Positions 63,009-64,000 of a stretch of DNA of 64,000 nt are shown piece after piece. Position 1 is the first letter of the stretch; each line of letters opens with the position of its first letter. Location of the stretch: positions 1-64,000 of the forward strand of contig DHSR01000047.1 in NCBI GenBank assembly GCA_002410555.1, read 5' to 3'. Both the position numbers and the translations under genes were made by a program. Origin of the DNA: Bacteroidales bacterium UBA5281 (GTDB lineage: Bacteria; Bacteroidota; Bacteroidia; Bacteroidales; Lentimicrobiaceae). The notes under the pieces were generated by a model. It saw only the letters and a program-made list of their open reading frames with translations, did no database searches and was not told the DNA's origin.

Positions 63009-64000
63009 ATGAGGATAGGTATTGTTGTATTTGTGTTGATGGCAGCCACGGTTTTTTTGCCGAAAGTCCGGGCAGGCAACATGGATGTGCCCGGCTTAAG
63101 CGACACTGTCAGCATCATCAGCCTTAATGCTATGGCCAAAAAACTATTGGAAAAGGAGAATTTCGACAGCAGTCTGATATACTCTACCCGGGCCGTAAAC
63201 CTTGCAGATAGTCTGCTCAGATTAACCACCGTTAAAAGCAATCAAACCTTGCTGAACAGGTGCAAAATACTGAAAGCAGAATCATTGACCAATGTTGCTG
63301 TCGGATTGATTTTGAGCAAACCGTATTTTGCTCTGGATACATTACAATCCGCCTTAAAACTGGCCAAAGAAACGGGCGATAAAAATATGGAAGCGCTTAT
63401 TAATGCGGCATTTGGAGATACTTTCAGCAGCCTTTCAAAGGATAAAAAGGCACTGGACTATTACCTTCGAAGTGTGGCATTGCTGCGCGAAACCGGCAAT
63501 CAAAGTGCATTGGCAGAGCAATTGACCAATGCGGGCATTTCACAGCGCATCCTGGGCAATTATGGCGATGCCATGGAATACCTCATGGAATCGCTGAAAA
63601 TCAGCCGAAGCATAGGTGACAGCCACAACACCATTGAAGCACTTTTGGCCATTGGATTTACCTATGCTTTTGTAGAAAGATGGGATGATGCACTGAAGTT
63701 TCAGCAGCAGGCGCTTGAAATTTACCGCAAACAAAATGATTCGTCCGGCATTGCCCGCATTTATAACGACATGGGTGTAACCAATATGAATGCCGGCAAG
63801 CTGGAGATGGCCCTTGCCCAACACCGGCAAGCGCTGGCTATACGATTGAAATCTTCAGAAAAATATTACACTTTTGCTTCGTACCTTTACATTGGCGAAA
63901 TTTTGGAGCAGTTGAACCGGGTTCCCGAGGCCATTGAAAGTTATGAGCAGGCGCTGAACTTTACCCAATATTCAGCCTTCAAAATAAGTGAAATTGATGG
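63009..64000 (+). CDS. TPR protein, probably a fourth sensor kinase (partial, runs off the window)
   Basis: Begins at ATG 63009, 7 nt after the upstream stop, and is still open at the window end (330 codons seen). Signal peptide MRIGIVVFVLMAATVFLPKVRA, then tetratricopeptide repeats, for example GDTFSSLSKDKKALDYYLRSVALL, NAGISQRILGNYGDAMEYLMESL, IGFTYAFVERWDDALKFQQQAL, NDMGVTNMNAGKLEMALAQHRQAL and YIGEILEQLNRVPEAIESYEQAL. The layout matches the sensor part of the TPR kinase at 54115-56364, so a membrane helix and kinase core are expected beyond the edge, which is inference. Confidence 0.8.
   Translation, partial: MRIGIVVFVLMAATVFLPKVRAGNMDVPGLSDTVSIISLNAMAKKLLEKENFDSSLIYSTRAVNLADSLLRLTTVKSNQTLLNRCKILKAESLTNVAVGLILSKPYFALDTLQSALKLAKETGDKNMEALINAAFGDTFSSLSKDKKALDYYLRSVALLRETGNQSALAEQLTNAGISQRILGNYGDAMEYLMESLKISRSIGDSHNTIEALLAIGFTYAFVERWDDALKFQQQALEIYRKQNDSSGIARIYNDMGVTNMNAGKLEMALAQHRQALAIRLKSSEKYYTFASYLYIGEILEQLNRVPEAIESYEQALNFTQYSAFKISEID

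Overview
The window looks like chromosomal DNA of a Bacteroidota bacterium, probably of the Bacteroidales type. Supports are: several secreted proteins ending in a type IX secretion (T9SS) sorting domain (YPNP followed by a G-x-Y-x-v strand); promoters of the Bacteroidota form TTG-N19-TAnnTTTG; almost no Shine-Dalgarno sites; a phosphate butyryltransferase/butyrate kinase pair; and large multi-domain histidine kinases. No rRNA, phage, IS element or CRISPR array was seen. One tRNA (Phe, GAA) is present.

Layout. 1-9.1 kb: three secreted or surface proteins (two T9SS cargos with beta-helix-like bodies, one SGNH-like/BACON/dockerin protein) and a membrane histidine kinase gene broken by one in-frame TAG. 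9.1-12.7 kb: permuted NlpC/P60-like hydrolase, small lipoprotein, bile-acid-symporter-type transporter, acyltransferase. 13.0-17.4 kb: ABC exporter operon (ATPase, two paralogous permeases, MacA-like adaptor). 17.4-20.8 kb: amino-acid permease, secreted T9SS protein, tRNA-Phe with terminator. 20.9-28.6 kb: an envelope-biogenesis run coaX / outer-membrane protein / TPR protein / lptC-like / CNNM-CBS protein / PpiD-like foldase, closed by a strong terminator. 28.8-33.2 kb: comF, pyruvate kinase, degenerate MntP-like protein, secreted endonuclease I, QueD-like protein. 33.2-42.4 kb: hybrid kinase, ElbB-like protein, YedK-like protein, lipoprotein, DUF218 protein, Lnt, and the ptb-buk butyrate operon. 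42.4-47.3 kb: a YadA-head-like T9SS cargo with a 58-bp copy of its own 3' end stranded upstream, an unrecognised protein, a TonB-C protein and a Dus enzyme.

47.4-51.5 kb is the most unusual part: two adjacent P-loop ATPase genes, AT-richer to the eye than their surroundings. The first is preceded by three near-identical 22-bp palindromes spaced exactly 28 bp apart and overlapping a good promoter. The second carries nine repeats of exactly 32 codons. This may be an uncharacterised regulated NTPase system; its function is not evident from sequence.

51.6-53.9 kb: an ECF sigma factor / membrane anti-sigma-like protein / outer-membrane protein operon with ATGA overlaps. 54.1-64.0 kb: a tandem set of histidine kinases sharing almost the same kinase core but with different sensors (TPR, beta-propeller, NTF2/GAF-like), followed by a TPR gene that runs off the window. 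None of these carries or adjoins a response regulator in the window.
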